NCBI GenBank assembly: GCA_947458915.1
Contig: CANHAE010000006.1
Coordinates: forward strand, 1 to 38,340
Origin: Bacteroidota bacterium
Lineage (GTDB): Bacteria > Bacteroidota > Bacteroidia > Chitinophagales > Chitinophagaceae
Direction: 5' to 3'
DNA length: 38,340 nt
The position numbers and the translations under genes were made by a program. A model generated the notes under the pieces. It ran no database searches, was not told where the DNA came from, and saw nothing but the letters and a program-made list of their open reading frames with translations. Shown piece by piece: positions 1 to 7,618 of this stretch (positions are counted from its first letter, which is position 1; each line of letters opens with the position of its first letter).

Positions 1-1
1 A

Positions 2-193
2 GATTACTCTATTATGTGGTTTATTTTAGCATGGGGTATTAATGTAGTTGATGCCACTGTTTCAGGGCATTTAAAAGAATTCGATGTAAGCAACAATTTG
101 TCATTACGAATTGAACCTTATTCACAGCCGTTATTAAAGCAATCTGGATTATCTTTACAATTGCACCTCAAAAAAAAGAATTCAGCAAAATAG
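2..193 (+). CDS. DUF5683-domain protein, C-terminal fragment
   Basis: The window opens inside this gene; 63 codons remain before a TAG stop. The visible peptide contains a hydrophobic segment (WFILAWGINVVDATV) followed by HLKEFDVSNNLSLRIEP. This pattern resembles the end of DUF5683 proteins, small membrane proteins of unknown function that commonly sit just upstream of dapB in Chitinophagaceae genomes. The stop lies 15 bases before dapB with no terminator between, so the two are probably co-transcribed. The family call rests on pattern memory and gene order, since the N-terminal part lies outside the window. Function is unknown. Confidence 0.7.
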   Translation, partial: DYSIMWFILAWGINVVDATVSGHLKEFDVSNNLSLRIEPYSQPLLKQSGLSLQLHLKKKNSAK

Positions 194-208
194 TATAATT
201 AAAGTAGC

Positions 209-925
209 ATGAAAATAGCGTTAATAGGATATGGTAAAATGGGAAAAGCTATTGAGGAAATTGCAGTGGCAAAAGGGCATGAAATAGTCCTTACCATTGA
301 TATGCAAAATAGCCATGAATTTACACAAGCTGCTATACAAAATGCGGATGTTGCAATTGAATTTACAGGGCCGCATAGTGCTTTTGAAAATGTAAAAAAA
401 TGTATAGAATTTGGCATTCCTGTGGTGAGCGGTTCAACTGGCTGGTTGGATAATTTTGCTGCAATCGAAAAACTTTGCAATGAAAAAAAAGGGTGCCTAA
501 TTTATTCAAGTAATTACAGTATTGGAGTTAATTTGTTTTTTGAAATAAATAAGCAATTAGCAAAACTTATGGAACCTTATGAGCAATATGACGTTGCGAT
601 GACCGAAATACACCATACCGAAAAGAAAGACGCACCCAGTGGCACCGCAATTTCATTAGCTGAACAAATATTGGCAAATTTGAGTCGAAAAAATAAATGG
701 GTAAACGCCGCATCTTCAAGCGCAAATGATTTAATTATTCATTCAGAAAGAATTGACCCTGCACCCGGAACACATACAGTTACCTATACTTCCCCTATTG
801 ACACAATTGAAATTACACATACCGCACATACAAGAAAAGGCTTTGCATCAGGAGCGATTTTAGCTGCTGAATTTGCAAATAAAAAAAGTGGTATATTTAA
901 TATGAAACATGTACTAGGATTATAA
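209..925 (+). CDS. dapB: 4-hydroxy-tetrahydrodipicolinate reductase DapB
   Basis: This cytoplasmic enzyme reduces 4-hydroxy-tetrahydrodipicolinate to tetrahydrodipicolinate with NAD(P)H, in the lysine/diaminopimelate pathway that feeds peptidoglycan. The N-terminal Rossmann motif GYGKMGKA is at residues 7-14, SGSTGW at 74-79, and the family signature HHTEKKDAPSGTA at 135-147 carries the catalytic His and Lys. At 238 residues it is shorter than the E. coli enzyme (about 273) but normal for the Bacteroidota form. It follows the DUF5683 gene by 15 bases and is followed after 2 bases by an Rrf2-type regulator, so these read as one operon. dapD, the enzyme acting on DapB's product, is about 26 kb away in the same window. 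Confidence 0.96.
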   Translation: MKIALIGYGKMGKAIEEIAVAKGHEIVLTIDMQNSHEFTQAAIQNADVAIEFTGPHSAFENVKKCIEFGIPVVSGSTGWLDNFAAIEKLCNEKKGCLIYSSNYSIGVNLFFEINKQLAKLMEPYEQYDVAMTEIHHTEKKDAPSGTAISLAEQILANLSRKNKWVNAASSSANDLIIHSERIDPAPGTHTVTYTSPIDTIEITHTAHTRKGFASGAILAAEFANKKSGIFNMKHVLGL

Positions 926-927
926 TT

Positions 928-1341
928 ATGCTATCTAAAAAAACGCAATACGCATTACAAGCTCTATCTTATATGGTAGAAAAGAACAGCGAGGTTCCTT
1001 TGCTTATTGCTGAAATTGCTGCTGCAAAAAATATACCCCTTAAATTTTTAGAAAACATCCTGCTTGAATTAAAAAAAGGGGGATTCTTGGAAAGTAAAAA
1101 AGGTAAGCATGGGGGCTATTTTTTTGCAATACCCCCACAGAAAATAAAGCTTTCTGCTATTTTTAGGATAATTGAAGGCCCAATTGCTTTATTACCTTGC
1201 GTGAGTTTAAATTTTTATGAAAAGTGCGCCAATTGCAATGAAAAAAAGTGTGGGATTAATAGGGTTATGGCCGAAGTAAGGGATAATACCCTAGCCATAT
1301 TAGACAAGCGTACTGTTGCCGACTTGGTTTTTAATAAGTAA
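928..1341 (+). CDS. Rrf2-family transcriptional regulator
   Basis: This 137-residue protein starts 2 bases after the dapB stop. Residues 1-80 form the Rrf2 winged helix (MLSKKTQYALQAL..., LENILLELKKGGFLESKKGKHGGY), the usual length for the family. A cysteine cluster follows at C91, C100, C103 and C108 (EKCANCNEKKCG). Rrf2 proteins such as IscR and NsrR use a cysteine cluster in this region to hold an Fe-S cluster. This one has four cysteines rather than the usual three, so Fe-S or zinc binding is plausible but not shown. Coupling to dapB may be incidental to its target genes, which cannot be read from the sequence. Confidence 0.9.
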   Translation: MLSKKTQYALQALSYMVEKNSEVPLLIAEIAAAKNIPLKFLENILLELKKGGFLESKKGKHGGYFFAIPPQKIKLSAIFRIIEGPIALLPCVSLNFYEKCANCNEKKCGINRVMAEVRDNTLAILDKRTVADLVFNK

Positions 1342-1410
1342 ACCTAGTAACCCACTAAAAGCTTTACAGCTCCTCATTATTTGCAGGCTATTTAGGCAAT
1401 AAAGTCAAGC

Positions 1411-1441
1411 TTTTCTTAGTGTGCTTTATTCATTATCTTTG
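1411..1441 (+). promoter_or_regulatory. kdsA promoter, Bacteroidota type
   Basis: A -7 element TATCTTTG (1434-1441) matches the consensus TAnnTTTG exactly. Exactly 19 bases upstream lies TTTT (1411-1414), one base off the -33 consensus TTTG. Transcription would begin near 1446-1448, just before the ATG at 1460. This placement excludes the longer ORF start at 1421, which would lie inside the promoter. The assignment is by pattern only. Confidence 0.6.
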
Positions 1442-1459
1442 ACACGCAAATTAAACACT

Positions 1460-2284
1460 ATGAATCCTGCTTTTTTACAAGACTTATTTAAGTCACAGAC
1501 ATACGACCCAAACAATTTTTTCTTAATTGCAGGCCCTTGTGTGGTAGAAAGTGAAGAAATTGTAATGGAAATTGGCGAAAAAGTGTCTACTATTTGTAAA
1601 AACTTAGGCATCCCCTATGTATTTAAAGCAAGCTACAGAAAAGCAAATAGAACAAGTGCAAACTCCTTCACAGGAATTGGAGATGACACCGGTATGGAAT
1701 TAATAAAAAAAGTAGGTGCAAAATATAATGTACCAACTACATCAGACATTCATGCACATGAAGAAGCTGCAATTGCTGCCGAGTTTATTGATATTTTACA
1801 AATACCTGCATTTTTATGTCGTCAAACTGATTTATTAATTGCAGCTGCGCAAACAGGCAAAATTGTAAATGTAAAAAAAGGACAATTTCTTAGTGGTGAG
1901 TCAATGAAATTCGCGGTTGATAAAATAAAATTAGCTGGAAACGATAAAATAATGTTAACCGAAAGAGGTAATACTTTTGGCTATCAGGACTTAGTAGTGG
2001 ACTATCGTAATATTCCTGCGATGAAAGTAAACAATGTGCCAGTTATAATGGATTGCACGCATTCACTTCAACAACCAAATCAGACAAGTGGTATTACCGG
2101 TGGGAACCCCGCATTAATTGAAACAATTTCAAAAGCTGCAATCGCAACTGGGGCGGACGGCTTATTCATTGAAACACATCCAAATCCGGCTGTTGCTAAA
2201 AGTGATGGCGCCAATATGTTAAGACTAGATTTATTAGAGCCCCTTTTAGAAAAATTAGTCCGATTAAGGAACGCTGTTATTTAA
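1460..2284 (+). CDS. kdsA: 3-deoxy-8-phosphooctulonate synthase KdsA
   Basis: This enzyme condenses arabinose-5-phosphate and phosphoenolpyruvate to KDO-8-phosphate, an early step toward the KDO of LPS. I place the start at the second ATG (1460, MNPAFLQDLF), giving 274 residues. The track's 13-residue extension overlaps a good promoter and is not family-like. Motifs are GPCVVES at 25-31, KASYRKANRTS, DCTHSLQ and FIETHPNP. The Cys in GPCVVES is the metal-ligand position of the metal-dependent class (Aquifex type); the E. coli-type metal-independent enzyme has Asn there. A metal-dependent enzyme is therefore inferred. The gene has its own promoter downstream of the dapB-rrf2 unit. Confidence 0.95.
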   Translation: MNPAFLQDLFKSQTYDPNNFFLIAGPCVVESEEIVMEIGEKVSTICKNLGIPYVFKASYRKANRTSANSFTGIGDDTGMELIKKVGAKYNVPTTSDIHAHEEAAIAAEFIDILQIPAFLCRQTDLLIAAAQTGKIVNVKKGQFLSGESMKFAVDKIKLAGNDKIMLTERGNTFGYQDLVVDYRNIPAMKVNNVPVIMDCTHSLQQPNQTSGITGGNPALIETISKAAIATGADGLFIETHPNPAVAKSDGANMLRLDLLEPLLEKLVRLRNAVI

Positions 2285-2319
2285 AGGATATAAGTTGCGT
2301 TTTAACTAATTGTAAAGTG

Positions 2320-2541
2320 TTAGAAATACTTTAGAGGATTTCGCTTTCCTAAAAGGATATACTTTTTAATACGCATCCAGAAAGCCAAAATCATGTATAC
2401 AACAACTGGAGAACCTAGCGTAAGAAATGAAATGTAAATAAACCACATTCTTATTTTAGTACTAGCAATACCCAATCGTTCTCCCATTGCTGAGCAAACG
2501 CCAAAAGCATGTAATTCTACAAAATTTCTCATCTTTCGCAT
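2320..2541 (-). CDS. PspC-domain membrane protein
   Basis: This 73-residue protein has the PspC layout: a short N-terminal stretch with FGVCSAMGERLGI, then a hydrophobic segment (FIYISFLTLGSPVVVYMILAFWM) and a basic tail. PspC-domain proteins are small inner-membrane proteins linked to envelope stress, but stand-alone copies in Bacteroidota have no defined role. The start could be residue 1 (MRKM) or residue 4 (MRNF); the difference is trivial. It converges on kdsA with a 35-base gap and diverges from aconitase. A perfect TAnnTTTG element, TAGTTTTG, lies 24 bases upstream on the minus strand (2573 to 2566), but no matching -33 box is visible. Confidence 0.85.
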   Translation of the reverse strand: MRKMRNFVELHAFGVCSAMGERLGIASTKIRMWFIYISFLTLGSPVVVYMILAFWMRIKKYILLGKRNPLKYF

Positions 2542-2667
2542 TAGTCCGGAATTAGTTTCTTAATTCAAAACTATTGAAAAAAGTGGACATAAAGTGCATT
2601 TTTTGGTCAGGAGGCAGCCCATTTTGACTTACCTTTACGGCAGTTTTTAACTACAAAACCTTTACCT

Positions 2668-4935
2668 ATGGCTTTTGATATTGAGATGATTAAAAAAGTG
2701 TATGCTGAAATGCCAGCAAAAGTGGAAGCAGCTCGACAATTGTTGGGTCGTCCATTAACCTTATCAGAGAAAATTCTATTTTCACATTTACATGGTGATC
2801 AGCAATTAGCACCGTTTGAAAGAGGTGGATCTTATGTCGATTTTGCACCAGACCGTGTAGCTATGCAGGACGCAACTGCACAAATGGCTTTATTACAATT
2901 CATGCAAGCAGGGCGTCCAAAAGTAGCTGTGCCAAGTACAGTTCATTGCGACCACTTAATTTCTGCAAAAGTAGAAGCTAAACAAGATTTACAAGTTGCA
3001 ACAACTGAAAGTAAAGAAGTGTATGATTTTTTAGCTTCTGTTTCTAACAAATATGGTTTAGGATTTTGGAAACCGGGTGCTGGTATTATTCACCAAGTAG
3101 TATTAGAAAATTATGCATTCCCAGGTGGCTTAATGATAGGTACCGATTCTCACACAGTGAACGCTGGTGGTTTAGGTATGTTAGCCATTGGTGTTGGTGG
3201 TGCTGATGCTTGTGATGTAATGGCAGGACTGGCATGGGAATTAAAATGGCCTAAACTAATTGGTATTAAATTAACAGGTAAGTTGAGCGGATGGACTGCA
3301 CCAAAGGATGTGATTTTAAAAGTGGCTGGTATTTTAACTGTGAAAGGTGGTACTGGTGCAATTGTAGAATATTTTGGTGAAGGTGCAACAAGCATGAGTT
3401 GTACAGGTAAAGGAACCATTTGTAATATGGGTGCCGAAATTGGTGCTACTACCTCAACCTTTGGTTATGATTCAAGTATGAGTCGTTATTTGGCTTCTAC
3501 TGGTCGCGCCGATGTAGCCGCTTTAGCTGATACTGTTGCTGCACATTTAACTGCAGATGCAGAAGTGTATGCAAACCCAGAAAAATACTTTGATGAAGTA
3601 ATTGAAATTGATTTGAATACTTTAGAACCACACTTAAACGGACCATTCACTCCAGATTTAGCAACGCCTATTTCTAAAATGAAAGAAGTGGCTTTAGCTA
3701 ACGGATGGCCAACTAAAATTGAAGTGGGCTTAATTGGTAGCTGTACAAACTCTTCTTACGAAGATATAAGTCGTGCAGTAAGTTTAGCAAAACAAGTAGC
3801 TGAAAAAGGGTTGACTACTAAGGCCGAATACATGATCACTCCAGGTTCTGAACAAGTAAGATACACTATCGAAAGAGACGGTTTCTTAGACGTATTTAGC
3901 AAAATTGGCGCTAAGGTATTTGCAAACGCTTGTGGCCCTTGTATTGGAATGTGGGAGCGTGTAGGTGCTGAGAAAAAAGAAAAAAATACCATTGTACATT
4001 CTTTCAATAGAAACTTTGCAAAGCGTGCCGACGGTAACCCTAATACCTATGCATTTGTGGGTTCTCCTGAACTAGTAACTGCGTTAGCCATTGCTGGGGA
4101 TTTAACTTTCAACCCATTAACAGATACTTTAACAAACGATAAAGGCGAACAAGTAAAATTGGACCCTCCTACAGGTGACGAATTACCATTAAGAGGTTTT
4201 GCAGTAGAAGATGCTGGTTTCCAAGCACCGGCTGAAGATGGTTCAAATGTAGTAGTTGCAGTGGATCCGGCCTCAAAGCGTTTACAATTATTAGATCCGT
4301 TTACTGCATGGGAAGGAACAGATTTAAAATCATTAAAACTTTTGATTAAAGCGAAAGGAAAATGTACAACGGATCATATTTCTATGGCAGGTCCATGGTT
4401 AAAGTTCCGTGGTCATTTGGATAATATTTCCAATAACTTATTAATTGGTGCTGTTAATTTCTTCAATGAAAAAACAGACAATGTTAAAAGTCAAGTGAAC
4501 GGAAACTACGATACCGTGCCAAATACACAACGTGCTTACAAAGCTGCTGGTGTTGGAACGATTGTAGTAGGAGACGAAAACTATGGCGAAGGAAGTTCAA
4601 GAGAGCACGCTGCAATGGAACCAAGACATTTAGGTGTACGCGTTGTATTGACTAAATCCTTTGCGCGTATCCATGAAACCAACTTGAAGAAACAAGGTAT
4701 GTTGGCATTAACTTTTGCAAACAAAAACGATTACGATCAAATTTTAGAGGACGATACTATTGATATTATTGGATTGACGGAGTTTACGCCAGGCAAACCA
4801 CTTACTATTGTATTGACTCATAAAGACGGTAGCACTTATTCATTTGAAGCAAACCATACTTATAACCAACAACAAATTGAATGGTTTAAAGCAGGGGGTG
4901 CATTAAATATCATTAGGAAGCAAGTGGCTGGATAG
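2668..4935 (+). CDS. acn: Aconitate hydratase (mitochondrial/ACO2-like type)
   Basis: Aconitase interconverts citrate and isocitrate in the TCA cycle with a [4Fe-4S] cluster. The 755-residue length and motifs match the mitochondrial-type aconitases common in Bacteroidota, not the about 890-residue AcnA/IRP type. Visible motifs are VHCDHLISA (92-100), [14 protein letters not shown] (157-170), IGSCTNSS with C359, ACGPCIG with C422 and C425 (the three cluster ligands), and the C-terminal swivel-domain motif [17 protein letters not shown]. All expected residues are present. It is transcribed alone up to the strong terminator at 4971. A weak -7 candidate (TACCTTTA, 2630) lies 30 bases upstream without a good -33 box. 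Confidence 0.97.
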   Translation: MAFDIEMIKKVYAEMPAKVEAARQLLGRPLTLSEKILFSHLHGDQQLAPFERGGSYVDFAPDRVAMQDATAQMALLQFMQAGRPKVAVPSTVHCDHLISAKVEAKQDLQVATTESKEVYDFLASVSNKYGLGFWKPGAGIIHQVVLENYAFPGGLMIGTDSHTVNAGGLGMLAIGVGGADACDVMAGLAWELKWPKLIGIKLTGKLSGWTAPKDVILKVAGILTVKGGTGAIVEYFGEGATSMSCTGKGTICNMGAEIGATTSTFGYDSSMSRYLASTGRADVAALADTVAAHLTADAEVYANPEKYFDEVIEIDLNTLEPHLNGPFTPDLATPISKMKEVALANGWPTKIEVGLIGSCTNSSYEDISRAVSLAKQVAEKGLTTKAEYMITPGSEQVRYTIERDGFLDVFSKIGAKVFANACGPCIGMWERVGAEKKEKNTIVHSFNRNFAKRADGNPNTYAFVGSPELVTALAIAGDLTFNPLTDTLTNDKGEQVKLDPPTGDELPLRGFAVEDAGFQAPAEDGSNVVVAVDPASKRLQLLDPFTAWEGTDLKSLKLLIKAKGKCTTDHISMAGPWLKFRGHLDNISNNLLIGAVNFFNEKTDNVKSQVNGNYDTVPNTQRAYKAAGVGTIVVGDENYGEGSSREHAAMEPRHLGVRVVLTKSFARIHETNLKKQGMLALTFANKNDYDQILEDDTIDIIGLTEFTPGKPLTIVLTHKDGSTYSFEANHTYNQQQIEWFKAGGALNIIRKQVAG

Positions 4936-4970
4936 TCCATAAAAATAACAAGCCAAGGACCTATTTGCAT

Positions 4971-5001
4971 ATCCCTCCCGAAAATTCGGGAGGGATTTTT
5001 A
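4971..5001 (+). terminator. Rho-independent terminator after aconitase
   Basis: A perfect 12-base inverted repeat (ATCCCTCCCGAA, then TTCGGGAGGGAT) with a very short A-rich turn is followed by a T run. It starts 36 bases after the aconitase stop and ends 15 bases before the next gene's ATG. Confidence 0.85.
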
Positions 5002-5015
5002 TTTACCTTTAATAT

Positions 5016-6056
5016 ATGATAAACGCAGCACTAGTATCTTTTGGCATGAGTGGTAAATTATTTCATGCCCCCTTTTTAAATGCAAACTCAAATTATAATT
5101 TAGAAGGTTGTTGGGAACGAAGCACGAAAAATATTCAAGCAGTTTACCCCGGCACCAAATCTTATATTTCATATGAGGAATTATTAAGTGACCCTAGTGT
5201 AGATTTAGTAATTGTAAATAGTCCAAATGATACTCATTTTGAATATGCAAAGCAAGCATTGCTAAGCGGGAAGCATGTGGTAGTTGAAAAGGCTTTTACT
5301 GTTAGTTCCACTGAAGCATTTGAATTAGATATTATTGCAAACAAAGTAAATAAGCAATTAGCTGTTTATCATAATAGAAGGTTTGATGCCGATTTTTTAA
5401 CAATCCAAAAATTAATATCCGAAGGGCAGATTGGTGAATTTCTGGATGTGCAAATATCTTTTGAGCGTTATAGAACTGGCTTAAGTCCAAAAGTGCATAA
5501 AGAAACCCCAACGCCAGGCGCTGGCCTATTAATGGACCTAGGTCCACATTTAATGGATCAAGCATTAGTACTTTCGGGCAAACCGGAAAGTATTTTTGCA
5601 GACATCAGAACCACCAGAAAAGAAGCACTAGTAGATGATTATTTCATGATGCATTTGTATTACCCTACACATAGGATAACCTTAACAAGTGGCATGCTTT
5701 TTATGCAGCAGCTTCCTGGCTATAAACTATATGGCACTAAAGGCTGCTTTATAAAAAATAGGTCCGACATACAGGAGGCAGATTTAATTGCGGGGAAAAT
5801 TCCAAATACAAAGGACTGGGGTAAAGAAGCACCAGAAAATTTTGGGACATTGACTACCGATAATAACGGTGTAATTAGTAAAAAAATAATCCCAAGCCTA
5901 CAAGGGAATTATGGACTTTTTTATGAACAGATGGCTGACGCGATATTGAATCATGCATCAGTACCGGTGAGTGCTATTGAAGGTGCCCATATTATACAAA
6001 TGCTTGAAGCTGCTCGTGAAAGTAGTTTAACTAAAAAATTGGTCCCGATAAAATAA
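5016..6056 (+). CDS. Gfo/Idh/MocA-family NAD(P)-dependent oxidoreductase
   Basis: This cytoplasmic oxidoreductase has 346 residues, the normal family length. The N-terminal Rossmann fold carries SFGMSGKLFH (8-17, a variant of GxGxxG), the strand VNSPNDTHFEYAKQAL, and EKAFT at 91-95, the conserved EKP-like motif with the catalytic Lys. The C-terminal domain has DLGPHLMDQ (174-182), the usual Asp/His pair. Substrates in this family are sugars, inositols or related polyols, and nothing here fixes which. It starts just after the aconitase terminator and is followed by an AlkD gene after 38 bases, probably on the same transcript. The substrate remains open. Confidence 0.92.
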   Translation: MINAALVSFGMSGKLFHAPFLNANSNYNLEGCWERSTKNIQAVYPGTKSYISYEELLSDPSVDLVIVNSPNDTHFEYAKQALLSGKHVVVEKAFTVSSTEAFELDIIANKVNKQLAVYHNRRFDADFLTIQKLISEGQIGEFLDVQISFERYRTGLSPKVHKETPTPGAGLLMDLGPHLMDQALVLSGKPESIFADIRTTRKEALVDDYFMMHLYYPTHRITLTSGMLFMQQLPGYKLYGTKGCFIKNRSDIQEADLIAGKIPNTKDWGKEAPENFGTLTTDNNGVISKKIIPSLQGNYGLFYEQMADAILNHASVPVSAIEGAHIIQMLEAARESSLTKKLVPIK

Positions 6057-6094
6057 GTATAAGCCCTAATAATTCTTTTGTTCAAATACCCTCT

Positions 6095-6763
6095 ATGCAT
6101 CCCTATATAAAAGAAATTAGTAAAATATATAAAGAAAATGCCGACAGTAAAAATGCTGCGGGTGCAAAAGCCTATTTATTGAATCAGTTTGAATTTTACG
6201 GCATTAAAACCCCGCTTAGGCGTGCTATATGCAAGGCATTTTATAAAGCACACCCCATAAAGGACCATAGTGAATTAGCAGCCATTGTAAAAGCATGTTT
6301 TGAACAACCGCAACGAGAATTACATTACTTCGCCATAGAACTAGTTGGACATCATAAAAAGCAATGGTCAAAAAAAACACTTCCCCTTATCGAATGGATG
6401 ATTACTCATAAAAGTTGGTGGGACTCCGTGGACTCCACCAATACTCATGTGATAAGTAAATTTTTTATTCAGTTTCCTGAATATATCCCGGCCTATACCA
6501 ACAAGTGGAATCAATCCAATAATAAATGGTTGCAAAGAATGAGCATCCTATTTCAGTTGACTTATAAAAAAAATACAGATACTGCACTATTAGCTTCTTA
6601 TATTGAACATTGCATAAGTGAGGAAGACTTTTTTATTCGTAAAGCAATTGGATGGGCCTTGCGTGCTTATGCTTACACCAATAAAAAATGGGTGATCCAA
6701 TTTGTAAAGGACCACCCATCACTATCTAACTTGTCCAAGCGCGAAGCACTTAAACATCAATAA
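6095..6763 (+). CDS. AlkD-type DNA alkylation repair glycosylase
   Basis: A 222-residue all-helical HEAT-like repeat protein of the DNA_alkylation family. AlkD removes cationic N3- and N7-alkylpurines from DNA without base flipping. W109, D113, R148 and W187 occur here (in SWWDSVDST, KWLQRMS and RKAIGWALR) at the same numbers as the functional residues reported for Bacillus cereus AlkD, which argues for an active enzyme. The gene follows the oxidoreductase by 38 bases and converges on the transaldolase, with only 3 bases between stop codons. No alkylation-response operator is apparent. Confidence 0.9.
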   Translation: MHPYIKEISKIYKENADSKNAAGAKAYLLNQFEFYGIKTPLRRAICKAFYKAHPIKDHSELAAIVKACFEQPQRELHYFAIELVGHHKKQWSKKTLPLIEWMITHKSWWDSVDSTNTHVISKFFIQFPEYIPAYTNKWNQSNNKWLQRMSILFQLTYKKNTDTALLASYIEHCISEEDFFIRKAIGWALRAYAYTNKKWVIQFVKDHPSLSNLSKREALKHQ

Positions 6764-6766
6764 AAA

Positions 6767-7417
6767 TTACATCTTCTTTGCATCTTCCAAAAACTTAGCC
6801 AAACCAATATCAGTTAAAGGATGTTTTAACAAACCTAGGATAGAATCCAAAGGACAAGTACAAACGTCAGCACCAGCTTCAGCTGCTTTAACAATGTGTA
6901 AAGCATTACGAATAGAAGCCGCTAATATTTCAGTAGTAAAGCCTTGCACGTCAAAAATGTGTCTGATTTGCGCAATCAATTCCATTCCATCCCAACTACT
7001 ATCGTCAATACGACCAATAAATGGAGAAACATAAGTAGCACCGGCTTTTGCAGCTAAAATTGCTTGTCCTGCAGAAAATATTAAAGTACAATTTGTACGA
7101 ATTCCATTATCAGAAAACCATTTAATTGCTTTGATACCGTCTTTTATCATGGGCACTTTCACTACAATGTTTGGGTGTATCGCAGCTAATTTTTTACCTT
7201 CTTCTACCATTGTAGCAAAATCGGTAGACAATACTTCTGCACTAATGTCTCCATCCACTATATCACAAATTGCTTTGTAATGTGCTGCAATTGCAGCTTC
7301 CCCTTTTACGCCAACCTGAGCCATTAAAGAAGGGTTAGTTGTAACACCATCTAAAATACCCAATTCATTGGCTTCTTTAATTTGAGCTAAATTACCAGTG
7401 TCAATAAAAAATTTCAT
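6767..7417 (-). CDS. tal: TalC/Fsa-family transaldolase
   Basis: This 216-residue protein is a short-form class I aldolase of the Fsa/TalC group, a decameric TIM barrel. TTNPSL is at 26-31 and the Schiff-base lysine is K87 in VVKVPM. Two positions separate the activities. The Gln of FsaA (Q59) is replaced by Glu (E61 in SAEV), and the Tyr of FsaA (Y131) by Phe (F133 in SPFIGRID). Both match true transaldolases, so transaldolase activity in the non-oxidative pentose phosphate pathway is more likely than fructose-6-phosphate aldolase activity. The gene lies downstream of the SRP RNA on the same strand, separated by that RNA's terminator. Confidence 0.93.
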   Translation of the reverse strand: MKFFIDTGNLAQIKEANELGILDGVTTNPSLMAQVGVKGEAAIAAHYKAICDIVDGDISAEVLSTDFATMVEEGKKLAAIHPNIVVKVPMIKDGIKAIKWFSDNGIRTNCTLIFSAGQAILAAKAGATYVSPFIGRIDDSSWDGMELIAQIRHIFDVQGFTTEILAASIRNALHIVKAAEAGADVCTCPLDSILGLLKHPLTDIGLAKFLEDAKKM

Positions 7418-7437
7418 GTTTTACTTTTAAACTTGTC

Positions 7438-7469
7438 AAAAAAAATGCCACTAATTTAAAAAAGTGGCA
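7438..7469 (-). terminator. Rho-independent terminator of the SRP RNA
   Basis: Read on the minus strand, TGCCAC pairs with GTGGCA across a U/A-rich loop and is followed by eight T residues (7445 to 7438). The 5' arm reuses the last four bases of the SRP RNA closing helix, so the terminator stem and the mature RNA stem cannot form together. It separates the RNA from the transaldolase gene. Confidence 0.85.
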
Positions 7470-7559
7470 GGCTACTCACATCGCACCGCTCAACCGCCTA
7501 TCCTTGCTGTATTCCTACCCTGGGGAGGTTCGGCAGGAGCTGGTCGTGTAAGACCTGCC
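7466..7559 (-). ncRNA. ffs: Signal recognition particle RNA (4.5S, bacterial small type)
   Basis: The SRP RNA scaffolds Ffh and FtsY for co-translational membrane targeting. The minus strand carries the hallmark apical domain: CCCCAGGGTAGGAATACAG followed by CAAGGATAGGCGG, with the GGAA-type tetraloop and the asymmetric AGCA-side loop bound by Ffh. The 5' end GGCAGG pairs with CCTGCC at the 3' end. Further pairs CUUACA/UGUGAG, ACC/GGU, GCUC/GAGC and AACC/GGUU continue the long rod helix toward the apical loop. The predicted length is about 94 bases. A near-perfect promoter places the start at about 7559, exactly where the closing helix begins. The identification is by sequence and structure inspection, not a covariance model. 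Confidence 0.87.
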
Positions 7560-7563
7560 GGTG

Positions 7564-7594
7564 CAAATGTAGGACAAATAGAGGGATCCACAAA
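7564..7594 (-). promoter_or_regulatory. SRP RNA promoter, exact Bacteroidota consensus
   Basis: On the minus strand TTTG (7594 to 7591) is separated by exactly 19 bases from TACATTTG (7571 to 7564), matching TTTG-N19-TAnnTTTG at every defined base. The start site would be about 4-6 bases further on, agreeing with the RNA 5' end inferred from pairing. Confidence 0.85.
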
Positions 7595-7618
7595 GCGCTA
7601 TTAGGCAAGTTTTATACT

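Noticed and set aside
1421-1459. 13-codon N-terminal extension of kdsA in the ORF track
   Set aside because: It overlaps an exact -7 element at 1434-1441 and lacks family similarity; ATG 1460 gives the normal length.
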